Shown: positions 18,406 to 27,445 of the stretch, piece by piece
Numbering within the stretch: position 1 is the stretch's first letter
How the letters are laid out: the number at the start of each line of letters is the position of its first letter
NCBI RefSeq assembly: GCF_002887815.1
Contig: NZ_PDHO01000023.1
Location: forward strand, 1 to 64,000
From: Mycobacterium sp. ENV421
Lineage (GTDB): Bacteria; Actinomycetota; Actinomycetes; Mycobacteriales; Mycobacteriaceae
Reading direction: 5' to 3'
Length of the DNA: 64,000 nucleotides
Made by a program: the position numbers and the translations under genes
The notes under the pieces: model-generated
What the model saw: the letters and a program-made list of their open reading frames with translations, nothing else
The model's database searches: none
What the model was told of the DNA's origin: nothing

Positions 18406-19780
18406 AGACGGTTTCGCCTTCTCCTGTCACCTTGTCGATCCGCTTCGCGAGATACAGTGCCTCCAGGGCCAATTCGAGCGCTGCGGCCCGCTCCCCTTCG
18501 GTTTCGGCGTCCAGCCGCTTGGCGATCTCGTCGATCACCGGCAGGTCCGGCAATGCCGCCAGCACGTCCTTGGCCGCGACCTGCTCGCCGGTGGTCACCG
18601 CAGAGCCACCCTCGACGGCCGCCACCAGCGTGCCGACGTCGATGCCGCCCAGCACCCGCTGTGCGGTGTCGGCGGTGGCGCGACGCAGCAGATGCTCGAG
18701 CACCGCCTGCTCGCGCCCCTCCTCGCCGGACTCGAACTCCAGCTTTCCGCGCAGCACGTCGATGATCGTGCCGAGGTCGACCACGCGGGCCACCGGTTCC
18801 TCCTCGCCCAGGATCGCGCCGCGATGGCGGGCCGAGGCGGCAACGGTCTCGGCGGCGGCGATCGCGAAGCGCGCGGACACACCGGACCGCTGGTCGACCG
18901 AATTGGACTCCCGCAGATAGCGCGCGAATCGGGCGATGATCTGCATCAGGTAGGTCGGAACCTGCGCCGACAGGTGCGCCTCCTGGGTGATCACGCCGAC
19001 CTCGGCGTCGAGTTCACGCGGGTAGTGCGTGCGGATCTCGGCGCCGAAGCGGTCCTTCAGCGGAGTGATGATGCGCCCGCGGTTGGTGTAGTCCTCGGGG
19101 TTGGCGCTGGCCACCACCAGCACGTCCAGCGGCAGCCGCAACGTGTAGCCGCGCACCTGGATGTCGCGCTCCTCCATCACATTGAGCATCGAGACCTGGA
19201 TGCGCTCGGCCAGATCGGGCAGCTCGTTGACCGCGACGATGCCGCGATGCGCCCGCGGGATCAGGCCGTAGGCGATGGTCTCCGGGTCACCGAGACTGCG
19301 ACCCTCGGCAACCTTGATCGGGTCGATGTCACCGACCAGGTCCGCCACGCTGGTATCCGGGGTGGCCAGCTTCTCGGTGTAGCGCTCACTGCGGTGGCGC
19401 CACTCGATGGGCAGATCGTCACCGGACTCCCCTGCCCGCCGGATCGACTCCGGGGTGATCGGCGTGTAGGGATGCTCGCCGAGTTCGGACCCGGCGATCA
19501 CCGGTGTCCACTCGTCGAGCAGATTCTGCAACGAGCGCAGCAGCCGGGTCTTGCCCTGCCCGCGCTCGCCGAGCAGGACGAAGTCGTGCCCGGCGATCAG
19601 CGCCCGTTCCAGCTGCGGCAAGACGGTGTCCTCGAAGCCGAAAATGCCAGGCCAGACCTCATCTCCTTCGGCCAGCGCGGTCAGGAGGTTCTCCCGGATC
19701 TCCTGCTTGACGCTGCGCTCCCGATGCCCGGAAGCGCGCAGTTCGCCAAGAGTGCGGGGAAGGTTGTCAGGTGAAGTCAC
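18398..19780 (-). CDS. MoxR/ChlI-like AAA+ ATPase (Rv0958-like)
   Basis: This 460-aa AAA+ protein has a Walker A at 71-78 (GERGQGKT) and a Walker B-like VAVNELPDL in which the usual Asp is Asn. Sensor-type segments VVASANPEDYTNRGRIITPLKDRFG follow. It resembles magnesium-chelatase subunit I but lacks a chlorophyll or B12 context. It precedes and overlaps the VWA partner, so the two are expected to form one complex. Confidence 0.87.
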   Translation of the reverse strand: MTSPDNLPRTLGELRASGHRERSVKQEIRENLLTALAEGDEVWPGIFGFEDTVLPQLERALIAGHDFVLLGERGQGKTRLLRSLQNLLDEWTPVIAGSELGEHPYTPITPESIRRAGESGDDLPIEWRHRSERYTEKLATPDTSVADLVGDIDPIKVAEGRSLGDPETIAYGLIPRAHRGIVAVNELPDLAERIQVSMLNVMEERDIQVRGYTLRLPLDVLVVASANPEDYTNRGRIITPLKDRFGAEIRTHYPRELDAEVGVITQEAHLSAQVPTYLMQIIARFARYLRESNSVDQRSGVSARFAIAAAETVAASARHRGAILGEEEPVARVVDLGTIIDVLRGKLEFESGEEGREQAVLEHLLRRATADTAQRVLGGIDVGTLVAAVEGGSAVTTGEQVAAKDVLAALPDLPVIDEIAKRLDAETEGERAAALELALEALYLAKRIDKVTGEGETVYG

Positions 19781-19863
19781 CTCTCCACGCTACGACTGCC
19801 ACGCCACCGGGGCATTACGCGGTCAGCGCAAAGTCATATTTCGCCCGGCCGGAATACCCGCGG

Positions 19864-21453
19864 TCAGTGCGCGAAGTGCCGGGCCCCGGTGAGGTAGAGC
19901 GTGATCCCGGCCTTCGCCGCGGCCTCGGTCACCAGTTCGTCGCGCATCGATCCGCCGGGGTGCACGACGGCCTTGACGCCCGCCGCCGTCAGCGTCTCCA
20001 GCCCGTCCGGGAACGGGAAGAACGCGTCGCTGGCCGCCACCGCACCGCGGACCCGCTCGCCACCACGCTCCACCGCCAGCCGTGCCGCGTCGACACGGTT
20101 GACCTGGCCCATGCCCACCCCGACCGTGGCGCCATCGGCGGCCACCACGATCGCGTTGGACTTCACCGCGCGGCAGGTGCGCCAGGCGAACCGCAGGTCG
20201 GTCAGCGTCGCCGCGTCCGCCGGGGTGCCGGTCGCCAGGGTCCAGTTCGCCGGGTCGTCGCCGGGTGCGTCCAGCGCATCGCGCTCCTGGATCAGCAGAC
20301 CTCCGCTGATCTGGCGCAACTCCGCTCCACCGACCGGTGGCTGGGCGGCCACGAGCACGCGAATGTTCTTCTTGCGGGCCAAGATCTCCACCGCACCGGG
20401 CTGATAAGCCGGCGCGATGATGACCTCGGTGAAAATCTCCGAGACGAACTCGGCCATCTCCACCGTGATCTCGGTGTTGGCCGCGATCACCCCGCCGAAC
20501 GCGCTCAGCGGATCGCATTCGTGGGCCTTGCGGTGCGCATCGGCCACCGACACCGACGAGATCGCGATGCCGCACGGGTTGGCGTGCTTGATGATGGCGA
20601 CGCAGATCTCCTCGTGATCGAACGCGGCCCGCCATGCCGCATCGGCATCGGTGAAGTTGTTGTAGGACATCTCTTTTCCGTGCAGCTGCTCGGCCTGGGC
20701 CAGACCCGGCCAGCCGGACTCGTCGCTGTAGAGCGCGGCCTGCTGATGGGGGTTCTCGCCGTAGCGCAGCTGCGAGGTGCGCCGCCAGGTGCGGCCGAAC
20801 CACGGCGGCAGGAGGGCCGCCGCATCTTCTTCCGGGCCCTCCTCGGGGGCCAGCACCGAGCCCATCCAGCCGGCGACCGCGACGTCGTACTCCGCGGTGT
20901 GCCGAAAAGCCAGTGCCGCCAACTTCTGTCGCTCGGCGAGCGTGAAGCCACCGGACCGGACCGCGGCCAGAACGCCGTCGTATCCGAGCGGATCGACGAC
21001 GACAGCCACGCTGGCATGGTTCTTGGCGGAGGCGCGCACCATCGAGGGACCGCCGATGTCGATCTGCTCGACGCACTCCTGCACCTCGGCACCCGAATCG
21101 ACGGTCTCGGTGAACGGATAGAGGTTGACCACGACGAGGTCGAACGGCTCGATCTTCAGCTCGCCGAGAGCCGCGAGGTGCTCCGGCTTGCGGGTGTCGG
21201 CAAGCAGACCGGCGTGGATGTGCGGGTGCAGCGTCTTGACCCGGCCGTCGAGAATCTCGGGAAAGCCGGTGACGAACTCCACCGGGGTGACCGGGATGCC
21301 TTTGTCGGCAATAGTTTTGGCGGTCGAACCGGTGGAGACGATGGCCACGCCCGCCTCGTGCAGACCCTGCGCGAGCGGGATCAGTCCGCTCTTGTCGTAC
21401 ACGCTGATCAGCGCGCGCCGGATCGGCCTCTTGCCTACAGTCCCCGCGGTCAT
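19864..21453 (-). CDS. purH: Bifunctional AICAR formyltransferase / IMP cyclohydrolase
   Basis: This 529-aa enzyme performs the last two steps of purine synthesis. The N-terminal methylglyoxal-synthase-like cyclohydrolase half includes RALISVYDKSGL, STGSTAKTIADKG and VNLYPF. The C-terminal transformylase half includes RYGENPHQ, IIKHANPCG and DAFFPFPD. Its ATG overlaps the purN stop (ATGA), so both steps using 10-formyl-tetrahydrofolate are made from one transcript. Confidence 0.96.
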   Translation of the reverse strand: MTAGTVGKRPIRRALISVYDKSGLIPLAQGLHEAGVAIVSTGSTAKTIADKGIPVTPVEFVTGFPEILDGRVKTLHPHIHAGLLADTRKPEHLAALGELKIEPFDLVVVNLYPFTETVDSGAEVQECVEQIDIGGPSMVRASAKNHASVAVVVDPLGYDGVLAAVRSGGFTLAERQKLAALAFRHTAEYDVAVAGWMGSVLAPEEGPEEDAAALLPPWFGRTWRRTSQLRYGENPHQQAALYSDESGWPGLAQAEQLHGKEMSYNNFTDADAAWRAAFDHEEICVAIIKHANPCGIAISSVSVADAHRKAHECDPLSAFGGVIAANTEITVEMAEFVSEIFTEVIIAPAYQPGAVEILARKKNIRVLVAAQPPVGGAELRQISGGLLIQERDALDAPGDDPANWTLATGTPADAATLTDLRFAWRTCRAVKSNAIVVAADGATVGVGMGQVNRVDAARLAVERGGERVRGAVAASDAFFPFPDGLETLTAAGVKAVVHPGGSMRDELVTEAAAKAGITLYLTGARHFAH

Positions 21454-22079
21454 CCTATGGTCGCCTTTCTGCCACTCCAGGTCACGCCGCGCTGAGCCAG
21501 CGCGGCCAGCACATCCACCAACAGCCGCCGTTCGGTGACCTTGATGCGTTCGTGCAACGTGTCTTCGTCGTCATCGTCGAGAATCTCGATAGGTTCCTGA
21601 GCCAGGATCGGGCCGGTGTCGACTCCGGCGTCCACCAGATGCACCGTGCACCCGGTGACCTTGACCCCGTAGGCCAGCGCGTCGGGCACCGCGTGAGCGC
21701 CCGGAAACGCCGGAAGCAGCGCCGGGTGGGTGTTGACGACGCGACCCGGGAATCGCGAAAGAAATTCCGGCCCAAGTATTTTCATGAACCCGGCCGATAC
21801 GATCAGGTCCGGACGGTGCGCTTCGGTGGCGTCGGCGATCGCGGTGTCCCAGTCGGCGCGGCTCGGGTGGTCCTTCAGACGCACGCAGAATGTGGGGATC
21901 GACGCGGCCTGCGCAATCTCGACGGCGCGACAGTCCCGGTCCACCCCGACCGCCGCGACCCGCGCGGGATAGTCGCCGACGGCGGCGCTCAGCAGCGACT
22001 GCAGCAGCGATCCGGTTCCCGAGGCCAGGACGACGAGCCGCGCCGGCGCACTCGGCGGGATGTGGATCGGATGCTGCAC
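21450..22079 (-). CDS. purN: Phosphoribosylglycinamide formyltransferase
   Basis: This 209-aa enzyme formylates GAR in purine synthesis. It has ASGTGSLLQSL for phosphate binding and the catalytic Asn/His/Asp region NTHPALLPAFPGAHAV...VDAGVDTG. GTG 22079 (MQHPIHIPPSAPARL) was chosen because it gives the family length. The frame extends 24 codons further, to ATG 22151, with an Arg-rich sequence that does not look conserved. It is coupled to purH. Confidence 0.92.
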   Translation of the reverse strand: MQHPIHIPPSAPARLVVLASGTGSLLQSLLSAAVGDYPARVAAVGVDRDCRAVEIAQAASIPTFCVRLKDHPSRADWDTAIADATEAHRPDLIVSAGFMKILGPEFLSRFPGRVVNTHPALLPAFPGAHAVPDALAYGVKVTGCTVHLVDAGVDTGPILAQEPIEILDDDDEDTLHERIKVTERRLLVDVLAALAQRGVTWSGRKATIG

Positions 22080-22312
22080 GGCGATGAGCCTAGCGGGAAC
22101 GGCTCTGTGCGCACGCGGCACCGACCTGCCCTCGCGAGGCAATGGCATCACCTCCAGGAAGCTGCTAGTTTGCTGTGAGCCCGTGGATTACAGCGTCTGT
22201 GGGTGAGCAACGCCGGCCAGCGGCAACGGCTGCGGTGTATCGGGTAACCCGATTCGGTGTTCGCGATGACCAATTTTCGGACTCAGGGCAACGCCGCCCG
22301 GGAAGTTACGAC

Positions 22313-22870
22313 GTGATCAACATGCGAGCCGCAGCAGCGGCGCCCCTGGTTGCCATTGCGATGGCGACCGCTACCTCCGCGGTGAGCAATGCGGCTCCCG
22401 ATATCGTGGGCAGGACGTTCGATGAGGCGAACTCGATACTGCGATCGGCCGGGTACACGGCGGTCGTCGTCGCCACGTTCGGTGGACGAACAGAGCGTGC
22501 CGATTGCATCGTGACCCAACAGGGGAACCGCCAGTCATCCGACGGGCAAGAGGCCTTGTTGGCGCTGAACTGCAACGCTCCGCTCGCGGGCCCCGGCGTA
22601 CCGGGAAACTCCGCCGCCAGTCCCGCCGGCCGAGCGGCCGCAGCAGCGGTGGTCCGGGTATCCAAGGCCAACGTAGAACAATCACTGGTGAGCGAACTCG
22701 CATCGGGCCCCGGCCAGTCGTGGGCGCAATGCTCCGGCGATCTCGTCGGAGTCATCGACAGCAGCATCGACTGCACGGTGTTGGCCGACAGCGACAAGCA
22801 GACGTACACCTTGACGGTCACCGACATCGAGGACGGCCGGATCAGCTACAACATCGGCCCGAAGCAATAG
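22313..22870 (+). CDS. Secreted protein with PASTA-like and DUF4333 domains
   Basis: This 185-aa product starts at GTG 22313, with GGGAAG seven bases upstream; ATG 22322 is the alternative. A signal peptide is followed by a PASTA-like stretch (DIVGRTFDEANSILRSAGYTAVVV). After a Gly/Pro/Ala linker comes a C-terminal DUF4333-type domain (VEQSLVSELASGPG...CTVLADSDKQTYTLTV). Such mycobacterial exported proteins have unknown ligands. It stands alone, divergent from purN. Confidence 0.75.
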   Translation: MINMRAAAAAPLVAIAMATATSAVSNAAPDIVGRTFDEANSILRSAGYTAVVVATFGGRTERADCIVTQQGNRQSSDGQEALLALNCNAPLAGPGVPGNSAASPAGRAAAAAVVRVSKANVEQSLVSELASGPGQSWAQCSGDLVGVIDSSIDCTVLADSDKQTYTLTVTDIEDGRISYNIGPKQ

Positions 22871-22875
22871 CAGCT

Positions 22876-22894
22876 CGTCGCCCGCGGGGCGACG
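22876..22894. terminator. Hairpin between convergent genes
   Basis: CGTCGCCC (22876-22883) and GGGCGACG (22887-22894) form an 8-bp GC-rich stem with a 3-base loop. It fits exactly between the convergent stops at 22870 and 22900. There is no T tract, which is common in mycobacteria. Confidence 0.55.
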
Positions 22895-22899
22895 GATCC

Positions 22900-24324
22900 T
22901 CAGCGTTCAGTCCGCCCGGTGTCGATGTCGTCGTCGACGACCATCAGGTCCTCGACGTCTTCGAGATCAGGTGCCGGCCGGACCGCCTGCGGCGGCGGCG
23001 CGGGGTCGGGCTCGGGTTCCGGTTCGACCTCCGGTACCGGCTCCGGCTCGGCCGTCATGTCCGGGATGGGCGTGGTGAGCGCCTCGTCGTCGGCGAGGTC
23101 GTCGGCGAGGGCGTCGTCAGTAAGGTCGTCGAGGAGCGGTTCCTCGACCGGTGCCACCGGAGCCGGCGGCTTCACCCGTTTCGGACGGCGGCGCACGCCG
23201 CCGGTCAGCACCACGGTCAACGCACCGATCGCGAAGAACCAGAAGAAGACCGCCGGGCCGAAGGTGCTCTGGTCCACCCCGACGTCGCCGAAATTGCCGA
23301 GCTGCCCACCGCCGGCGTAACCCAGGGCGGCCATCGTGACGGCCGCGAGCAGCGACGCGACCGCCACCTTCGCCAGAGCCGTCGGCCAGGGCAGCGGTCT
23401 GCGCGCACACTGCTGGCCGACCGCGACCCCGGACGCCGCACCGATGATCAGCAGCGCAACCCACACCGGCCCGAGCGGTGGCGTCGGCACCGCGGCCAGG
23501 ATCGGAACCGCGGGGATGTCACCGCCGAAGACGGTGAACGAGCTAAATGTGGCGAACCCGATGTGGGCGCTCGAGCCGACCGCCATCGCCGAGGTCCCGA
23601 CGATCACGTTGGGCACGTACAGCGCGGACAGCAAGGTGAGGCTGAGCTGCCCGAACAGCGAATCAGTGACCGCGTACAACTCGTGCATGGTGCCCCAGTG
23701 CACGACCAGCGACACCGTGGTGACCGCACCGGACAGTCCCAGCAGCGCCAGCAGCCCGGCCAGCGCGGCCCGCACGGTGTCGCCGAGCCACAGCGGTAAC
23801 CGCAGGGCCGCAAGCGCCCGCCACCCCACCTGCGAGCCGACCCCGATCAGCGCTCCGATGCCGTGCACGGCCAGCACCCCGGAGAATGCGCGCAGCGCGC
23901 TCGGGGTCTGCAACTCGGTGATCACCGAGGAGGCGTCGTGGATAACGGCCAAGGCGATCGCCGCGAACAGCAGCGGTCCGCCGACGGCCGAGGCGACGAT
24001 CCACCGGGTGACGAACCAGGAGGCGCGCGGTGAGGTCGCGTGCGCGCACGTGCGTGCGGTGCCCGCGACCATCAGCAGCACCGGCAGCAGCGGCAACACC
24101 GCGAGCTGGTGGCCGGCGATCGAGATGGGCACCTGGTGCACGGCCAGCCACATGCTGGCGATCGCACCCAGGGTGCCCGTCATGTCGCTGTTGGCGATGA
24201 CGAGCTGCAGCAGGGTCACCGCGGCGATCACCACCAGGGCGACCACCGACGGCCCGAACGCAACCCGGACCAGGTCGCGCGCCTGGCGCGCGCCGACTGG
24301 CCGCTTGTCCTCCATCCGTGTCAC
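22900..24324 (-). CDS. DUF6350-type multispanning membrane protein (Rv0955-like)
   Basis: This 474-aa protein has about ten hydrophobic segments from residue 25 to about 390. A cytoplasmic tail follows that is strongly acidic and Pro-rich (EPEPVPEVEPEPEPDP). M. tuberculosis Rv0955, at the same place next to purN, is the likely orthologue; its function is unknown. The start is ATG 24324 or the fourth codon ATG 24315. It follows the DUF5336 gene by 40 bp and is probably co-transcribed with it. Confidence 0.8.
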   Translation of the reverse strand: MTRMEDKRPVGARQARDLVRVAFGPSVVALVVIAAVTLLQLVIANSDMTGTLGAIASMWLAVHQVPISIAGHQLAVLPLLPVLLMVAGTARTCAHATSPRASWFVTRWIVASAVGGPLLFAAIALAVIHDASSVITELQTPSALRAFSGVLAVHGIGALIGVGSQVGWRALAALRLPLWLGDTVRAALAGLLALLGLSGAVTTVSLVVHWGTMHELYAVTDSLFGQLSLTLLSALYVPNVIVGTSAMAVGSSAHIGFATFSSFTVFGGDIPAVPILAAVPTPPLGPVWVALLIIGAASGVAVGQQCARRPLPWPTALAKVAVASLLAAVTMAALGYAGGGQLGNFGDVGVDQSTFGPAVFFWFFAIGALTVVLTGGVRRRPKRVKPPAPVAPVEEPLLDDLTDDALADDLADDEALTTPIPDMTAEPEPVPEVEPEPEPDPAPPPQAVRPAPDLEDVEDLMVVDDDIDTGRTER

Positions 24325-24364
24325 TCGACGCGCCGGTCAGGCGTGGTGCGCGAAGAGCGCCCGG

Positions 24365-25174
24365 TTAGGACGGGCTCTGACCCGACGGCGACGATGACGG
24401 CGCCTGGGGCTGCTGCTGTTCCGGCTGTCCGGCGGGCTGCTGCTGGCCCGACCCGCTCGACGGCGGTGGGCTGAAGCTCGGGAATCCGGTCGGCGGCGTC
24501 GGCGGGCCGCTCTGCGCACCGCCGAAGTTCGACGGACCGGACGTGTAGCCGCCGCCGTACTGGGACGGGTAATTCGGCCGCGGCGGGATTCCCTGCGGCG
24601 GGCCCTGCGGACCGGGCTGGCCGTAGTAGCCGCCGGGAGGCGGACCGTACTGACCGAACTGTTCGTACCGGGGCCGGGGCGCCGGCGCGGTGATGATGCC
24701 GGCCTCCAGCAGCAGCGCCGCCACCGCGGCGATGGCCTGCAGCAGGGTGAACGCGAGCAGCAGCCACAGCCCCCAGCCGACGGAGAAGCCGGTCGGCTTG
24801 CTGATGACCTGAGCGATCGCCATCAGCACCGCGATCACCGATGCGGTGGCGATGACGCCGCCGTAGTCGCGGGCCTTGGGCAGCAGCGCTGCCGCCGCCA
24901 GCAGCGCGGCAATCAGCGTCGCGACCACCGGGTAACCGCCGCCACCGCCGGTCAACTCGGCGCCCCCGAAGGGGCCGAGGTCGGCGTGGACGGTGAGGAT
25001 CGGCCCGAAGCTGGCGAGGTACGCCGCCAGGCCCAGCACGATGGCGGCGACGTTCAGGTACTGCGGCAGCTTGCTCGGTCCGGCCTCGGCCGGCGCGAAC
25101 GACGACGTGGGCGCACCATAGGGACCGCTCGGCTGCGACGGTTGGTAGCCCGGATTCGTGGGCGGGTAAGTCAT
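24365..25174 (-). CDS. DUF5336 membrane protein (34-kDa antigen-like, Rv0954-like)
   Basis: This 269-aa protein starts at ATG 25172-25174 behind GGAGAG. It has a Pro/Tyr/Gln-rich N-terminus, four transmembrane helices (about 40-165), and a long Pro/Gly/Gln-rich tail ending SSSPSGQSPS. This layout matches the mycobacterial 34-kDa antigenic-protein family, associated with cell-division and envelope sites. The frame is open further upstream but without family character. Confidence 0.82.
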   Translation of the reverse strand: MTYPPTNPGYQPSQPSGPYGAPTSSFAPAEAGPSKLPQYLNVAAIVLGLAAYLASFGPILTVHADLGPFGGAELTGGGGGYPVVATLIAALLAAAALLPKARDYGGVIATASVIAVLMAIAQVISKPTGFSVGWGLWLLLAFTLLQAIAAVAALLLEAGIITAPAPRPRYEQFGQYGPPPGGYYGQPGPQGPPQGIPPRPNYPSQYGGGYTSGPSNFGGAQSGPPTPPTGFPSFSPPPSSGSGQQQPAGQPEQQQPQAPSSSPSGQSPS

Positions 25175-25343
25175 GGCCTCTCCTTCAGCCTTGTCACGCC
25201 GCGCATCCCCCGCGGCGCTGCGTCGGTTGTGGCTCTCGAACGGACCCGCAGGTCGGCGTTCGCACACCACGCTATCGCACAGCGCCGTGGCCGCCGCGAC
25301 CATCGGCGTGTCACACAGGCAGTTGGTAACCGGCCGTGAGGAC

Positions 25344-26474
25344 TCAGGCGGAGGCCTGAAGGGGCGCGGCGATCGAATCGCTCTCGGCCGCTTCGATTTC
25401 GCGCACCAGCGGCAGCACCCGCGCGCCGAAGTACTCGATCTCCTCCTGGAAATGCAGGAAGCCACCGAGGATGAGGTCCACGCCGCGCTTGCGGTAGGCG
25501 GAAATCCGCTCGGCGATCTGCTCGGGGGTGCCGATCAACTGGGTACGGAAGCCGTCGTTGTATTGGACGAGGTCTTCATAGGTCGAGTCGGCCCACATCC
25601 CGCGCTTGTCCGCGGTCGAGGCGCCGGCTTGCTGCACGGCGGCGTGAAACCCTTCGACCGCCGGTTTGTCGGCCTTGGCGATGATCTCTTTAAGGACTTC
25701 CCTCGCTTCTTTTTCGGTGTCCCTGGCGATGATGAAGCCGTTGAGTCCGAACTTGACTTCCCGGTGGGCGTCGCGGGCGTGGTCGCGAACCTCGACGAGT
25801 TGCTCGGTGACGCCGTCGAAATCCTTGCCGTTGGAGAAGTACCAGTCGGCGTAGTGGCCGCCGTTGCGCCGTGCGGCGGTGGAGTTGCCGCCCTGGAAGA
25901 TCTCCGGGTTGGGCCGTTGCGGTGTGTTGAGCGGCTTGGGCTTCAGGGTGAAGTCGTGGATGCGGTAGAAGTCACCGCGGAAATCCACGTCGTCCTCGGT
26001 CCAGATCTTGCGCAGCACCTGCAGGAATTCGGCTGTCCGGCGGTAGCGCTCGTCGTGCTCGAGCCATGGTTCGCCCAGGTGGGTGAATTCGTCCTTGAAC
26101 CAGCCGGACACCACGTTGACGGCGAACCGGCCGCCGGACAGATGGTCGGCGGTCGCGCCGAGCTTGGCCAGCACCCCGGGTTGCCACAGGCCGGGGTGGA
26201 CGGCGGCGATGAGCGTGAGCCGCTCGGTGGCCAGCAACAGCGCCAGCGAGAAGCTGGTCGATTCGTGCTGGAATTCAGCACCGTAGCTGGCCTCGTAGCG
26301 GACCTGCGACAGCGCGTATTCGAAGCCGTTGTTCTCGGCGGTCTGTGCGAGTTTGACGTTGTATTCATAGTTCCAGTCGGTGCGTTGCTCGATGGTGCTG
26401 GTGACCAGGCCACCACTGACGTTGGGCACCCAGTAGGCGAATTTCACGTGGTCGGCGATGCGTTCGGTCGTCAT
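25344..26474 (-). CDS. sfnG: FMNH2-dependent sulfone monooxygenase, SfnG-like
   Basis: This 376-aa luciferase-fold enzyme begins MTTERIADHVKFAYWVPNVSGGLVTSTIEQRTDW. KFAYWVPNVSGGLV is the N-terminal signature I recall for dimethylsulfone monooxygenase SfnG, which desulfonates dimethylsulfone to methanesulfinate when sulfur is scarce. Other luciferase-family landmarks are HPGLWQPGVLAKLGATADHLSGGRFAVNVVSGW. The frame continues 12 codons upstream; ATG 26474 was chosen on family length. No flavin reductase is adjacent. It is divergent from the F420 gene. Confidence 0.82.
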   Translation of the reverse strand: MTTERIADHVKFAYWVPNVSGGLVTSTIEQRTDWNYEYNVKLAQTAENNGFEYALSQVRYEASYGAEFQHESTSFSLALLLATERLTLIAAVHPGLWQPGVLAKLGATADHLSGGRFAVNVVSGWFKDEFTHLGEPWLEHDERYRRTAEFLQVLRKIWTEDDVDFRGDFYRIHDFTLKPKPLNTPQRPNPEIFQGGNSTAARRNGGHYADWYFSNGKDFDGVTEQLVEVRDHARDAHREVKFGLNGFIIARDTEKEAREVLKEIIAKADKPAVEGFHAAVQQAGASTADKRGMWADSTYEDLVQYNDGFRTQLIGTPEQIAERISAYRKRGVDLILGGFLHFQEEIEYFGARVLPLVREIEAAESDSIAAPLQASA

Positions 26475-26570
26475 GCTTTGCATCGTTGCGACGACCGTCG
26501 GCGGGGTCACCCCTTTTACTCGCCGAGAGTGCAGATGTCGCCCACTGAGACGCCACCTTGCCGGGGGTTG

Positions 26571-26584
26571 GGCAACTCGTTCTA
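26571..26584. promoter_or_regulatory. KstR-like operator (13/14 match)
   Basis: GGCAACTCGTTCTA matches TNNAACNNGTTNNA except at the first base. It ends 9 bases before the start of the F420/LLM oxidoreductase gene, whose M. tuberculosis orthologue Rv0953c I recall as a listed KstR-regulon member. Confidence 0.5.
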
Positions 26585-26593
26585 ATGCAGCCC

Positions 26594-27445
26594 ATGGATT
26601 ACGGGCTCGTTCTGTTCACCAGTGACCGCGGCATCGCCCCTGCGGCGGCCGCCAAGCTCGCCGATGAGCACGGCTTCACGACGTTCTACGTGCCCGAGCA
26701 CACGCACATCCCGGTCAAGCGCGAGGCCGCGCACCCCACCACCGGTGACGAGTCGCTGCCCGACGACCGCTACATGCGCACCCTGGATCCGTGGGTGAGT
26801 CTCGGCACCGCGGCCGCGGTGACCTCCACGGTGCGGCTGTCCACCGCGGTGGCGCTGCCGGTCGAGCACGATTGCATCACTCTGGCGAAATCAATTGCCA
26901 CCCTTGATCATTTGTCCGGCGGCCGGGTCAGCCTGGGTGTCGGGTTCGGCTGGAACACCGACGAGCTGATGGACCACAACGTGCCACCGGGTCGGCGTCG
27001 CACGATGCTGCGTGAGTACATCGAGGCCATGCGCGAACTCTGGACCAAGGAGGAGGCCGAATACGACGGCGAGTTCGTCAAGTTCGGTCCGAGCTGGGCC
27101 TGGCCCAAGCCGGTTCAGTCGCACATCCCGGTGCTCGTCGGCGCGGCGGGTACCGAGAAGAACTTCAAGTGGATCGCCCGCAGCGCCGACGGCTGGATCA
27201 CGACGCCGCGCGACTTCGACATCGACGAGCCGGTGAAGCTGCTCCAGGACACCTGGGCAGCGGCAGGCCGCGACGGTGCGCCGCAGATCGTGGCTCTCGA
27301 CTTCAAGCCGGTGCCCGAGAAGTTGGCGCACTGGAAGGACATTGGCGTCACCGAGGTGCTGTTCGGCCTGCCGGACAAGTCCGGCGACGAGGTCGCCGCC
27401 TATGTGGAGCGACTGGCCGGAAAACTCAGCGCACTGGAGCTCTAA
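26594..27445 (+). CDS. F420-dependent LLM-class oxidoreductase (Rv0953c-like)
   Basis: This 283-aa protein starts at ATG 26594 (MDYGLVLFTSDRGIAPAAAAKL). It has the LLM/luciferase-like barrel landmarks FYVPEHTHIPV, LAKSIATLDHLSGGRVSLGVGFGWN and PVLVGAAGTEKNFKWIARSADGW. Proteins of this subgroup usually bind coenzyme F420 and act as dehydrogenases or reductases. A KstR-like operator touches the start region, suggesting a sterol/lipid link. Its stop overlaps the convergent thiolase-like gene by four bases. Confidence 0.84.
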   Translation: MDYGLVLFTSDRGIAPAAAAKLADEHGFTTFYVPEHTHIPVKREAAHPTTGDESLPDDRYMRTLDPWVSLGTAAAVTSTVRLSTAVALPVEHDCITLAKSIATLDHLSGGRVSLGVGFGWNTDELMDHNVPPGRRRTMLREYIEAMRELWTKEEAEYDGEFVKFGPSWAWPKPVQSHIPVLVGAAGTEKNFKWIARSADGWITTPRDFDIDEPVKLLQDTWAAAGRDGAPQIVALDFKPVPEKLAHWKDIGVTEVLFGLPDKSGDEVAAYVERLAGKLSALEL

